This document shows positions 8,731-17,124 of a DNA stretch of 64,000 nt, piece after piece. Origin of the DNA: Dyadobacter luticola (GTDB lineage Bacteria; Bacteroidota; Bacteroidia; Cytophagales; Spirosomataceae); the NCBI RefSeq assembly GCF_005860805.1, contig NZ_VCEJ01000005.1, positions 806,001-870,000 of the forward strand, given 5' to 3'. Each line of letters starts with the position of its first letter. Position 1 is the stretch's first letter. Under the pieces are notes generated by a model. That model saw only the letters and a program-made list of their open reading frames with translations. It did no database searches and had not been told where the DNA came from. Both the position numbers and the translations under genes were made by a program.

Positions 8731-9645
8731 ATGAAACACACTTTGTTGATGCAACCGCAACCAGCCAGTGTCGATGTAGCGATTAATGCTTACGGCAAAC
8801 CCTACCAGACCGCCATCACACTTTTAACTTTGTTGAAACACTCAGGTCAGTGGATCGATAAAATTTATTTCGTCGAAGAACGCAAACAGCCTGAGCCTGT
8901 TGATTTTAAGTTTATTTTTAAAATGCTGGGTCAAGGTAAGATTATTTACTACCGGCCGCTTTTCTGGTTTTGGTACAAGCAGGTTAACCAGTTTTTGCAA
9001 AAGTTTGGACTGTACCGGAGAGCGATCAGGTATCAGTATGCTTGGGAGAAAACGGATAAAAAATTCCTGCTCATCATCCATAACGACTTGTATTTTTCCG
9101 GGGATCTGGTAGGTGAGTATCTTAAAAATATCGGTGACCACACGGGTATCGGGAAGATCGGGCAGTGCTGGAATTGTCCGGCACATTCGGCTGGGTTGTG
9201 CGATGGCGACCGCTACCTAAATTACCGGCCGAGCTATGAAGAGATCATGCGCCTGAATGAGCAATATCCGGGTCCGCCGAGAAGTAAATTTTATGCGGAA
9301 TACATTGAAAAAGACCGGCCCTGGCCGCTGCCCGAGTGCAGGCTGAATGAATATGTTGCCCTGGTGAACCTTGAAAAAGCAAAACCGGATACGGTTCCGT
9401 ACGGAAAAGCGACGCCTTTTGGGATTATCAATGTGATCGATGTGGGTGTGGCGTGGTTTCACCAACTTAATAATGAAGGACATACTTTCGCTAATTTTGA
9501 TTATGATCCTTATGTGACGCACAGCTGGGTGAGTTTGAAAAATGCGGGTCACGAGGCACTTTTTAATAAGGATTTATACAAATACGAGGAGGAAGTGGCT
9601 CTGAAAGTCTTAAAAGAGGAGTTCGGCTACCAGCCCGCGAAATAA
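8731..9645 (+). CDS. Putative glycosyltransferase-like protein
   Basis: Hypothetical cytosolic protein of 304 residues. I place the start at ATG 8731 (MKHTLLMQ); the frame opens earlier but only with an atypical AT-rich leader. No signal peptide or membrane helix. The N-terminus (INAYGKPYQTAITLLTLLKHS) and the segment FLLIIHNDLYFSGDLVGEYL resemble a GT-A nucleotide-sugar transferase, the HND part being a possible metal-binding site. The conserved Cys/His segment QCWNCPAHSAGLCDG is notable and could be a metal site. Function not recognised with confidence; it may be co-transcribed with the ABC pair that starts 28 bases downstream. Confidence 0.5.
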   Translation: MKHTLLMQPQPASVDVAINAYGKPYQTAITLLTLLKHSGQWIDKIYFVEERKQPEPVDFKFIFKMLGQGKIIYYRPLFWFWYKQVNQFLQKFGLYRRAIRYQYAWEKTDKKFLLIIHNDLYFSGDLVGEYLKNIGDHTGIGKIGQCWNCPAHSAGLCDGDRYLNYRPSYEEIMRLNEQYPGPPRSKFYAEYIEKDRPWPLPECRLNEYVALVNLEKAKPDTVPYGKATPFGIINVIDVGVAWFHQLNNEGHTFANFDYDPYVTHSWVSLKNAGHEALFNKDLYKYEEEVALKVLKEEFGYQPAK

Positions 9646-9673
9646 CCCGCTTCAATCAATACCTCCGCTGCAA

Positions 9674-10312
9674 ATGGTTTTGGAAATCAGGGACCTCCAC
9701 CAGAAATATGGCGACCAGGAAATCCTGGCAATTCCTTCATTTCAAATCGGGCACGGCATTTACTGGATCCAGGGCGAAAACGGCGCAGGTAAGTCCACAC
9801 TTTTCCGAACATTATCGGGCATGCTGCCTTATCAGGGCAATGTTATTTTAAATGATCAATATGATCTGAAAAAGCAGCCTGTCGATTACCGGCTGCGGCT
9901 GAATTTAGGTGAAGCTGAACCATTATATCCCTCATTTTTAACTCCTTCTGATCTTATAAGTTTTGTTGCCGAAGCTAAAAAAGCGCCGGAAGGACAAGTC
10001 GAAAAACTCATCGAAGCGCTCGGGATAAATTATCTTAAAAATACATTCGGCAGTTGTTCCAGCGGGATGGTTAAAAAGGTTTCTCTGGCGGTGGCTTTTC
10101 TCGGCGCGCCGACGGTCATTATTCTCGACGAGCCGCTGATTACCATTGATTTCGAAGCGCAGAAAGCTTTGTTTGAGCTGATTAGATCTTATCACGCGGT
10201 TGGCGTCACATTTCTGCTTTCTTCTCACCAGCTTTTTCAGCAAGGCGGCTTGACGGTCAGCAAAACTTTTGCGCTTAAAAACAAGATATTACAAGAAATA
10301 ACCGCGGCATGA
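9674..10312 (+). CDS. ABC transporter ATP-binding protein
   Basis: Cytoplasmic ATPase subunit. Walker A GENGAGKST at residues 34-42, signature-like SSGMVKKVSLA at about 128-138, Walker B VIILDEP at about 146-152 and the H-loop in LLSSHQ near residue 178. The signature is a degenerate SSGMV rather than LSGGQ, seen in short ABC-2-type exporters. 212 residues, small but complete. Its end overlaps the next gene (ATGA), which encodes the membrane partner, so the two are surely coupled. Substrate unknown. Confidence 0.9.
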   Translation: MVLEIRDLHQKYGDQEILAIPSFQIGHGIYWIQGENGAGKSTLFRTLSGMLPYQGNVILNDQYDLKKQPVDYRLRLNLGEAEPLYPSFLTPSDLISFVAEAKKAPEGQVEKLIEALGINYLKNTFGSCSSGMVKKVSLAVAFLGAPTVIILDEPLITIDFEAQKALFELIRSYHAVGVTFLLSSHQLFQQGGLTVSKTFALKNKILQEITAA

Positions 10313-11379
10313 AAACGGTCCTGATCTCGACGGTTTCTGCATTTTTCAGACAGCGGGCAGGCATGTTCCTGGTTTTGCTAGGAATTCTCTTCGGGTTTTT
10401 GAGCGGGCGGGAGCATCACGCTTTTGCAGTTTTTTTCCTGACAGGTTCTTTCGGAATGTTTTATCTCTTTGCGATCTGGGCAGTATATACTTTATTCTGT
10501 TCCCAATATTTAGCCCAAACCTGGAAACTGCCGGAATACACATTCATCTACTATGCGAGAATTTGGTCGCCAGCACGCAGATTCGTGCGTTTCTTTTTGT
10601 TGGGACTAAGCTTCTTACAGCCAATACTTTATTATGGTGTCTACCTCTTTTCTATTTCAATACAAGAGAAAGTAACCGACCGGCTCTGGCCGATTTTTCC
10701 TTTCTATACCATTCTCACATTTTGCATTGCATTCATCGCCGAGTGGCGTATCCGGAATCCGGCTTTGTATGTTGCTAAAACCAGCAGCGCGATTGCAAAA
10801 TGGCCTTTCCCGCGGCCGACTTCCTGGCTTTACTGGACATTCGAGTGGCTTTTGCGCGAACGTGGGATCACCTTACTGGCTGGAAAAGTGGGCGCCGTGC
10901 TGGTTTCGGTCGGAACAATGCTTTATTACAACACCGATACTTACGATATCCGGCTGCCCGCGGTCGGACTTTCGCTGGCTTACCTGCTGAATTTGGGCAT
11001 TTCCTATGAATTTTTTAAATGGGAAAGCGATATCTGGTTGTGGGGACGCTCGATGCCGGTTTCAAATGCAAGAAGATTTGGTAAAATAGTGGCTCTGCAC
11101 GCGATTTTGATCTTGCCCGAAACATTGGCGGCGATGCGCAATGTGTCACTGACATTCTCGGAGATCATCCAGCTTTATCTTCTGGGATTCGCGCTCCTCG
11201 TATTATCTCATTTATTTTTTTACAAAAAAAATGGCTTACAGGAGGATTCTATGAATGTTTTCCTTTTCGGATTTGTAGGACTTACCCTTTTGATTTTATA
11301 CAAAATTCCGTTACTGCTACTCGCTGGCGCTGCACTTATTTACTCCTATTTTATTTTTCCAAAATGGTATAAAGTATAA
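10309..11379 (+). CDS. Polytopic membrane protein, likely ABC permease partner
   Basis: 356-residue integral membrane protein with about 9-11 hydrophobic segments (for example residues 18-27, 41-65, 95-115, 125-145, 200-215, 222-240, 292-310 and 318-350). No recognisable catalytic motif. It overlaps the ATPase gene by 4 bases, so I infer an ABC-2-like two-gene exporter. It ends just before a terminator hairpin shared with the convergent SDR gene. Confidence 0.7.
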   Translation: MKTVLISTVSAFFRQRAGMFLVLLGILFGFLSGREHHAFAVFFLTGSFGMFYLFAIWAVYTLFCSQYLAQTWKLPEYTFIYYARIWSPARRFVRFFLLGLSFLQPILYYGVYLFSISIQEKVTDRLWPIFPFYTILTFCIAFIAEWRIRNPALYVAKTSSAIAKWPFPRPTSWLYWTFEWLLRERGITLLAGKVGAVLVSVGTMLYYNTDTYDIRLPAVGLSLAYLLNLGISYEFFKWESDIWLWGRSMPVSNARRFGKIVALHAILILPETLAAMRNVSLTFSEIIQLYLLGFALLVLSHLFFYKKNGLQEDSMNVFLFGFVGLTLLILYKIPLLLLAGAALIYSYFIFPKWYKV

Positions 11380-11410
11380 AAGCCAGACGAACATTCCGGC
11401 CTGGCTTTTA
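11377..11410. terminator. Bidirectional intrinsic terminator
   Basis: Inverted repeat AAAAGCCAG (11378-11386) and CTGGCTTTT (11401-11409) with a 14-base loop; each strand has a T-rich end. It lies between the convergent ABC permease and SDR genes and would serve both. Confidence 0.75.
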
Positions 11411-11434
11411 TCAATCTTTATTGTAAAATCAATG

Positions 11435-12148
11435 CTATTTCGGCGGCATTGAGGGCCTTACTTCAATTTTACTCGGCAATGTCCGGGCTGGCAATTTGAT
11501 TAAGTCAGAAACAATTTGCCCGATATCTTCCGGCTGAATTTTCCAGGCATCCTTATCCGAAGGTTTGTGATCTGCGAATTCCGTGGCGACGGAGCCAGGC
11601 ATAATGGTCGTGACCTTGATCCCGGCATTGCGGACGTCCAGCATCATCGCCTGTGAAAAACCGACCAGACCGAATTTGCTGGCATTATAGGCAGTTCCGT
11701 TGACAAAAAAGTTGGTACCGGCGAGGCTGGCAATGTTGATGAAATAACCTTTTGATTCTGTCAGGGCCGGAATCGAAGCTTTTGCGCTGAAAAATACGCC
11801 GGTCAGGTTAATGTCGATGGTTTCCTGCCAAAGTTCTGCGGATAATTCCTGGATGGGGGCGAAGTGACCGACGCCAGCATTGGCGATAAAATAATCGAGG
11901 CGGCCCCATTTGTCGAGCACGGTTTGCACGGCTTTTTCCTGAGACTGCAAATTTCTTACGTCCGATTCAATGCCGAGCGCATAACCTTCCCGGATTTTGT
12001 TGAGTGATGCCGCAGCCTCGTCGGCGCTGGACTGGGAGCGGCTGGTGATGGCAACATAAATGCCTTCCTGGATCAATACTTCGGCGATCCCGTAACCTAT
12101 TCCTTTTGAGCCGCCGGTAATCAGAGCGGTTTTGATTGATTCTGACAT
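11435..12148 (-). CDS. Short-chain dehydrogenase/reductase
   Basis: Classical SDR oxidoreductase of 237 residues. Nucleotide-binding GGSKGIGYGIA at about residues 12-22, NAG motif in FIANAGVGHF at about 88-97, catalytic Ser in NIASLAG and YNASKFG (Tyr and Lys) near residues 150-156. Closest in style to 3-oxoacyl-ACP reductase-like SDRs of unknown substrate. It is divergent from the true fabG at 12293 but clearly less FabG-like. The 3' end is followed by the shared terminator. Confidence 0.88.
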   Translation of the reverse strand: MSESIKTALITGGSKGIGYGIAEVLIQEGIYVAITSRSQSSADEAAASLNKIREGYALGIESDVRNLQSQEKAVQTVLDKWGRLDYFIANAGVGHFAPIQELSAELWQETIDINLTGVFFSAKASIPALTESKGYFINIASLAGTNFFVNGTAYNASKFGLVGFSQAMMLDVRNAGIKVTTIMPGSVATEFADHKPSDKDAWKIQPEDIGQIVSDLIKLPARTLPSKIEVRPSMPPK

Positions 12149-12223
12149 TCAGTTTTTGGTTTAGTGAAACAACTGTCTCCCCAAAACAGTCGCGCCAGAG
12201 AGAAGGTTTTAAAAGACGCATTT

Positions 12224-12255
12224 TTTGACGGTCTCTTGGCAATATTCTATTTTTG
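12224..12255 (+). promoter_or_regulatory. Putative fabG promoter (TTTG-N20-TATTTTTG)
   Basis: A TTTG -33 element at 12224-12227 and a -7 box TATTTTTG at 12248-12255 are separated by 20 bases, the best match to the Bacteroidota promoter consensus in the window. The fabG start is 38 bases downstream. Confidence 0.6.
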
Positions 12256-12292
12256 GCCCTGGTAATTCATTTTGACAGATTAAACCTCATTT

Positions 12293-13039
12293 ATGAAAAT
12301 AGTAGAAAACAAGGTAGCGCTTGTTACGGGAGCTTCCCGCGGAATCGGCCGGGCTATCGCGCTCAGGCTTGCCGAGGAGGGTGCCAACGTAGCATTTACG
12401 TACCTGTCCAGTGTTGAAAAAGGCGAAGCGCTTACAAAAGAACTGGAAGCATTCGGTATCAAGGCAAAAGGCTATCGCTCAGATGCTTCTGATTTTCAGG
12501 CGGCCGATCAGCTGGTAACCGACGTGGTGGCTGACTTTGGAAAGCTGGACATTCTTATCAACAATGCCGGCGTCACCCGCGACGGCCTGCTGATGCGCAT
12601 GAGCGAGGAACAATGGGATACTGTTATCAATATCAACCTGAAATCGGTTTTCAATCTGACAAAAGCGGCTACCAAAACCATGATCCGCGCCAAAAGCGGA
12701 TCGATCATCAACATTACCTCGGTGGTGGGGATCAGTGGAAATGCGGGACAATCCAACTATGCTGCTTCCAAAGCCGGTATTATTGGTTTTACAAAATCCA
12801 TCGCGCTGGAACTGGGTTCAAGAAATATCCGCTCGAATGCCGTGGCGCCGGGCTTTATCGAAACCGAGATGACGGGTGCTGTGGAGTCGAAAGCGGTGGA
12901 AGAATGGAAGCAATCGATCCCTATGAAACGTGGCGGGCAGCCCGAAGAAGTGGCTGATGCCTGCGTTTTTCTGGCGTCCGATCTATCCCGATACATTACC
13001 GGACAAGTATTACAAGTTGACGGCGGCATGTTAACCTAG
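12293..13039 (+). CDS. fabG: 3-oxoacyl-[acyl-carrier-protein] reductase
   Basis: NADPH-dependent reduction of 3-oxoacyl-ACP in type II fatty acid synthesis. 248 residues, the standard FabG size. TGASRGIGRAIA at about residues 13-24, NNAGVTRDGLLMRM at about 89-102 (the TRDGLLMRM segment is characteristic of FabG), catalytic Ser in ITSVVG (about 143) and YAASKAG with Tyr and Lys at about 156 and 160, and the C-terminal GQVLQVDGG. Own promoter upstream; a hairpin follows. Confidence 0.95.
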   Translation: MKIVENKVALVTGASRGIGRAIALRLAEEGANVAFTYLSSVEKGEALTKELEAFGIKAKGYRSDASDFQAADQLVTDVVADFGKLDILINNAGVTRDGLLMRMSEEQWDTVININLKSVFNLTKAATKTMIRAKSGSIINITSVVGISGNAGQSNYAASKAGIIGFTKSIALELGSRNIRSNAVAPGFIETEMTGAVESKAVEEWKQSIPMKRGGQPEEVADACVFLASDLSRYITGQVLQVDGGMLT

Positions 13040-13060
13040 TGACTTTGTTCGTTTATAGAA

Positions 13061-13100
13061 TAGCTGGCAGTTTCCTTGTATATTGTAACGCTGCCAGCTA
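13061..13100 (+). repeat. 10-bp perfect inverted repeat between fabG and the VWA gene
   Basis: TAGCTGGCAG at 13061-13070 and CTGCCAGCTA at 13091-13100, with a 20-base loop. There is no T-run after the stem, so it is either a weak terminator for fabG or an RNA/operator element ahead of the VWA gene, which starts 16 bases later. Confidence 0.5.
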
Positions 13101-13115
13101 GCTATTACTAACCAC

Positions 13116-15185
13116 ATGCGGTCCGAACTAATATTTCAAACTCCTTACTGGTTTCTCATATTCTGCGTTCTCGCAGGGGCCATTTACGCATTCCTACTTT
13201 ATCAGCCGGAGCCTTCCTGGAATAAAAAATTAAACTATCTGCTGGCTGCATTTCGCGGAATAACCGTCGCGCTGATCTGTTTTTTGCTGCTAAGTCCGCT
13301 GGTGCGTAAAACCGAAACTTCGGTGGACAAGGCCAAAATTGTCTTTGCGATTGATAACTCTGAATCGGTAGGGAATTATGGCAAGCAAGTTCTTAAACAA
13401 ATTTCGGACGCAACTGCGCAGCTGAATGAATCGGGTTTTGAAGTGAGTGTCGAAACGCTGGACGGTGGCGCGAAGCAGCCGGATTCGATTGCTTTTAATC
13501 AGAATAAAACAGACCTGTCGGGCATGCTTCAAAGGATCAAAAGCAGCTTCGAAGGCAGGAACCTGACGGATGTGATTCTGCTTTCTGATGGTATTGTCAA
13601 CCAAGGTATTTCTCCGACATATAATCGCTTTCCCTTCAAAGTCAACACCTTGGCGGTGGGAGATTCGGTGCCGGACCTTGACATTCGGATCAAAGACATT
13701 GTCAGTAACCGCATTGCATACCTGGAAAATGAATTCCCGATCCGGGCAGAAATCGTGGCAAACGGATTGACAGGAAAGTCGACGACCATTTCCCTCAAAC
13801 AAAACGGAAAGATCATCCAGACCCAGACGGTTCAAATTGACCGGCCGGATTTCTTCAAAGCATTTGATTTTAAAGCAACTTCTACCCAAAAAGGCGTACA
13901 ACATTATACATTGGAACTGGGCAATGTTTCGGGCGAAACTTCCAGCCGCAACAACCGCAAGGATGTTTATATTGACATTATCGACGGTCGACAAAAGATC
14001 TTGCTGATGGCGCTCGCGCCGCACCCTGACATTAAAAGTATCCGCAGCATTGTGGAGGCAAATGATAATTACGAGCTGGATATCAACATTTTATCCATCG
14101 CAAACAATCCGCCGGCCAGCACGAAACCTTACGATCTGGTGATTTTGCATCAGATACCGAATGTGCTGGGTTTAGGAAATGCGCAGGTCCGCAAGTTTCT
14201 GGATTCGAAAATTCCTTTGTTTTTTATTCTTGGAAACCAATCGGCGGTGCCGCTGGCGAGTTCGCTGAACAAGTCTTTGCTCATCAACACTTCTAATAAT
14301 CAGATAGATAAGGTGACTGCGCGATTTAACCCCGCATTTCAGCAGCTGAATTTTGATCCCGAAAGTTTGAAATTATTGGAGCGGCTTCCGCCACTTTCGG
14401 TGCCTTTTGGAGAATATAATTTGTCGTCGGGCACGGAGACGATTTTGTACCAGAAAGTTGGAACATTGAATACCAACAAGCCGCTGCTGGTTTTGAATAC
14501 CAATAATGAGCAGAAAGTAGCAGTGCTGGCAGGAGAGGGGATCTGGCAGTGGCGGCAGGAAGAATTTGCGCAAACCAGTAAGCAGGAAGTGGTTGATAAC
14601 CTTTTTCAAAAGCTGATACAGGTACTTTCGGTCCGGGAAGACAAGCGGAAATTCCGTGTTTATCCTGTCAGAAATGAGTTCGAAGCCGGCGAGCAGGTGG
14701 CTTTTCAGACTGAAATTTACAATGACATTTACGAGCCGATTTTCGGCCAGGAGGTAACATTGAATTTGATTGATGAAAAAGGAAAATCGAGGCAGTTTAC
14801 TTACACCCATTCCAAGGAATCGCCGCGGTTTAATGTGAGCGGACTTGCCGAGGGCGTGTATCGCTACGCGGCGTCGGCCACATTGCGTGGCGGCCAGGAG
14901 CGGGTGACGGGCCAGTTTGTGATACGGAATATGGATCTGGAAGCGAATAATACGACGGCCGATTTTGGCATGTTGAGAGAACTGGCGGGCCGCTCCGGGG
15001 GAGAATTCCTGGCGCCGTCGACATTGAGCCAGTTTTTGGCAAAACTTAAAAGTGACCGCCCCGCCGACCGGCTGGACAGCAGTGAAGAAATGGTAGAACT
15101 GATTTATATGAAATGGTTATTCTTCCTGCTGGTCCTTTTGCTTGGAGCCGAGTGGGGTTTAAGAAAGTACCATGGCGGATATTAG
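13116..15185 (+). CDS. VWA-domain membrane protein
   Basis: 689-residue membrane protein of unknown function. Two N-terminal transmembrane helices (about residues 11-29 and 42-62), then a von Willebrand A-like domain starting at KIVFAIDNSESVG with the MIDAS pattern DxSxS (Asp about 80) and VILLSDGIVNQG near residue 155. The middle part (about 290-470) resembles a class I amidotransferase-like flavodoxin fold seen in this family, without an obvious catalytic Cys. One C-terminal helix (about 667-683) anchors it. The 3' end overlaps the DUF2279 gene by 14 bases, so the two are co-transcribed. Probably a cell-envelope protein; the exact role is unknown. Confidence 0.8.
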   Translation: MRSELIFQTPYWFLIFCVLAGAIYAFLLYQPEPSWNKKLNYLLAAFRGITVALICFLLLSPLVRKTETSVDKAKIVFAIDNSESVGNYGKQVLKQISDATAQLNESGFEVSVETLDGGAKQPDSIAFNQNKTDLSGMLQRIKSSFEGRNLTDVILLSDGIVNQGISPTYNRFPFKVNTLAVGDSVPDLDIRIKDIVSNRIAYLENEFPIRAEIVANGLTGKSTTISLKQNGKIIQTQTVQIDRPDFFKAFDFKATSTQKGVQHYTLELGNVSGETSSRNNRKDVYIDIIDGRQKILLMALAPHPDIKSIRSIVEANDNYELDINILSIANNPPASTKPYDLVILHQIPNVLGLGNAQVRKFLDSKIPLFFILGNQSAVPLASSLNKSLLINTSNNQIDKVTARFNPAFQQLNFDPESLKLLERLPPLSVPFGEYNLSSGTETILYQKVGTLNTNKPLLVLNTNNEQKVAVLAGEGIWQWRQEEFAQTSKQEVVDNLFQKLIQVLSVREDKRKFRVYPVRNEFEAGEQVAFQTEIYNDIYEPIFGQEVTLNLIDEKGKSRQFTYTHSKESPRFNVSGLAEGVYRYAASATLRGGQERVTGQFVIRNMDLEANNTTADFGMLRELAGRSGGEFLAPSTLSQFLAKLKSDRPADRLDSSEEMVELIYMKWLFFLLVLLLGAEWGLRKYHGGY

Positions 15186-16122
15186 TAAGGCCAGGCAGCC
15201 GGCTTTTTTCGGGCTGCTAACTATTTTTTTTCTTCTTTTTTTAAATCATCAATCTGTTTCGCAGGAAGTTTCCGCACCTGCCGATTCTATCAGACAGGAT
15301 TCTGTCAAAACCCAGGTCCATCCTAACTATGCTATGCTTCGCGGGATTTTCGCGGCGCAGTCGGGGTTGTATTTGGGGACGATTTACGGGTTGAGTAAAT
15401 CATGGTACAAGAACAAGCTCACGCACTTCAAAATCCAGGATGATTCTCGTGAGTGGCTGCAAATGGACAAAATGGGGCACGTTTACACATCGTACCAGAT
15501 TGCCCGTCACACCGCCGCACTTTACAAACAAACCGGGATTTCGAAGCGACAAATGCTGGTTTACGGGGCAATTTCGGGTGTGATTTTTCAAACCCCAATT
15601 GAGATACTGGACGGCTTTTCACCGGATTACGGTTTTTCGCCGGGGGACATGATTGGTAACATTGCCGGCTCGGTAATATTTCTGGGGCAGATCGCGCTTT
15701 GGGACGAGATCAGGATCCAGCCGAAATGGTCGTTTCATTATACGCCGCTCTCGAAAGTACGCCCGGAACTGCTTGGCAGTAATCGCTATGAAAGCTGGCT
15801 GAAAGATTATAATGGTCAGACTTACTGGTTTTCAGCCAGTCCGAAATCATTTTTTAGAGGAAGTAACTGGCCCGCCTGGCTCTGTTTTTCAGTAGGATAT
15901 GGTATCCAGGATATGGTTTCGGCGGAGCGGGACAAGAGCATTGAAATGGGGTACCGGCCCTACCGGCAGTTTTATTTATCCTTGGATATCGACCTGACGA
16001 AGATCAAATCACGCAGTAAATTTGTTCGTACTATTGGGTTTCTGGCCAATTCCCTGAAAATACCGGCGCCTGCCCTGGTTCTTAGCCGGAAGGGGATCGA
16101 CTTCAAGCCATTTTATTTTTAA
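15172..16122 (+). CDS. DUF2279 family protein
   Basis: Envelope protein of 316 residues, function unknown. Signal-type hydrophobic segment at residues 11-26. The DUF2279 region covers about residues 45-300: SGLYLGTIYGLSKSWY, then MDKMGHVYTSYQIAR with a conserved His, then GFSPDYGFSPGDMIGNIAGS. Its 5' end lies inside the VWA gene (14-base overlap). The members of this family that I know are outer-membrane or periplasmic and uncharacterised. Confidence 0.82.
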   Translation: MADISKARQPAFFGLLTIFFLLFLNHQSVSQEVSAPADSIRQDSVKTQVHPNYAMLRGIFAAQSGLYLGTIYGLSKSWYKNKLTHFKIQDDSREWLQMDKMGHVYTSYQIARHTAALYKQTGISKRQMLVYGAISGVIFQTPIEILDGFSPDYGFSPGDMIGNIAGSVIFLGQIALWDEIRIQPKWSFHYTPLSKVRPELLGSNRYESWLKDYNGQTYWFSASPKSFFRGSNWPAWLCFSVGYGIQDMVSAERDKSIEMGYRPYRQFYLSLDIDLTKIKSRSKFVRTIGFLANSLKIPAPALVLSRKGIDFKPFYF

Positions 16123-16140
16123 AAGTTTTTGACACAAAAT

Positions 16141-17124
16141 ATGAATATCGGAGATAAGGTAAGGCTGGTACACGGACGCGAAGAGGGGATCATTTATGCA
16201 TTTCTGCCTAATAATGTGGTGGAAATTGAGATCGAGGACGGGTTCCGGATCCCTGTCATGAAAAATGAGATTGTGACCATTTCGCCGGTGGAAACGCAGC
16301 GGATGGTGAAAGAGCCGGATGCTAAAAAGATTGGTGCTCAGCGGGATATCATTGTTCCTAGAAACTTACCGTTTGCTGAAAAAGGAATTTATCTCGCATT
16401 CGTATCGGTAAATGACCGGGCGCTCACAGTTCACGTGATCAATAATTCGGACTGGACATTGCCTTTCACCGCGGCGGCTTTGAATGAGCAGGTAAGTACC
16501 GGTTTAGGTGCCGGAATGTTGCTTCCCAGGTCGTCGCAAAAGCTGACGGAAATCCTGATGAAAGATTTTGAAAGCTGGCCGACATTTGAGTTTAAAGCGC
16601 TGTATTACAGGGAGGGAAATCACAATTTGCCGCAGGCGCTTTCGAGAAGGATCAAATGCAGGGCGCAGTCTTTTTACAAAAACAAAAAGAAGGCGCCAAT
16701 CCTCGACCGGGACGCTTTTGTGTACCAGCTGGATGAGGAAAATCTGAAAACTGACGATTTGCGACATATTGAAAATCTATCTAATACATTAAAAACCAGC
16801 ATGCTGGGAGGTGCGACGCCAGAGCCAGCGAAAATTGCAAAGCCTGAGCAAGTCGTGGATCTGCACATTGAAAAGTTGAAAGACACCCCGGGAAATATCT
16901 CCAAAGACAACATTTTGAAAGCGCAGCTCGACGCTTTTGAAAGTAACCTTGAACTGGCGATTGCGAATGGGATGGAGGAGATTACGTTTATCCACGGGGC
17001 TGGTAGCGGGGCACTCAAAAATGAGCTGCACCGGCGGCTGGGGAAAAACCAGCATGTACAATATTTTAAGGACGCTTTAAAGGAAAAATTCGGATACGGT
17101 GCTACCCTCGTCAAAATCAAATAA
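16141..17124 (+). CDS. DUF2027/Smr-domain protein
   Basis: 327-residue cytoplasmic protein. N-terminal DUF2027 region (about residues 1-215) with an SH3-like start (IGDKVRLVHGREEGII), and a C-terminal Smr domain (about 240-327) with the VDLHIEKL and IHGAGSGALK motifs typical of MutS2-type Smr nucleases or RNA-binding domains. I chose ATG 16141; an upstream TTG at 16129 is in frame but weaker. Known in Bacteroidota next to housekeeping genes; the molecular role is not established. It overlaps the following lipoprotein gene if that uses its earliest GTG start. Confidence 0.85.
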   Translation: MNIGDKVRLVHGREEGIIYAFLPNNVVEIEIEDGFRIPVMKNEIVTISPVETQRMVKEPDAKKIGAQRDIIVPRNLPFAEKGIYLAFVSVNDRALTVHVINNSDWTLPFTAAALNEQVSTGLGAGMLLPRSSQKLTEILMKDFESWPTFEFKALYYREGNHNLPQALSRRIKCRAQSFYKNKKKAPILDRDAFVYQLDEENLKTDDLRHIENLSNTLKTSMLGGATPEPAKIAKPEQVVDLHIEKLKDTPGNISKDNILKAQLDAFESNLELAIANGMEEITFIHGAGSGALKNELHRRLGKNQHVQYFKDALKEKFGYGATLVKIK

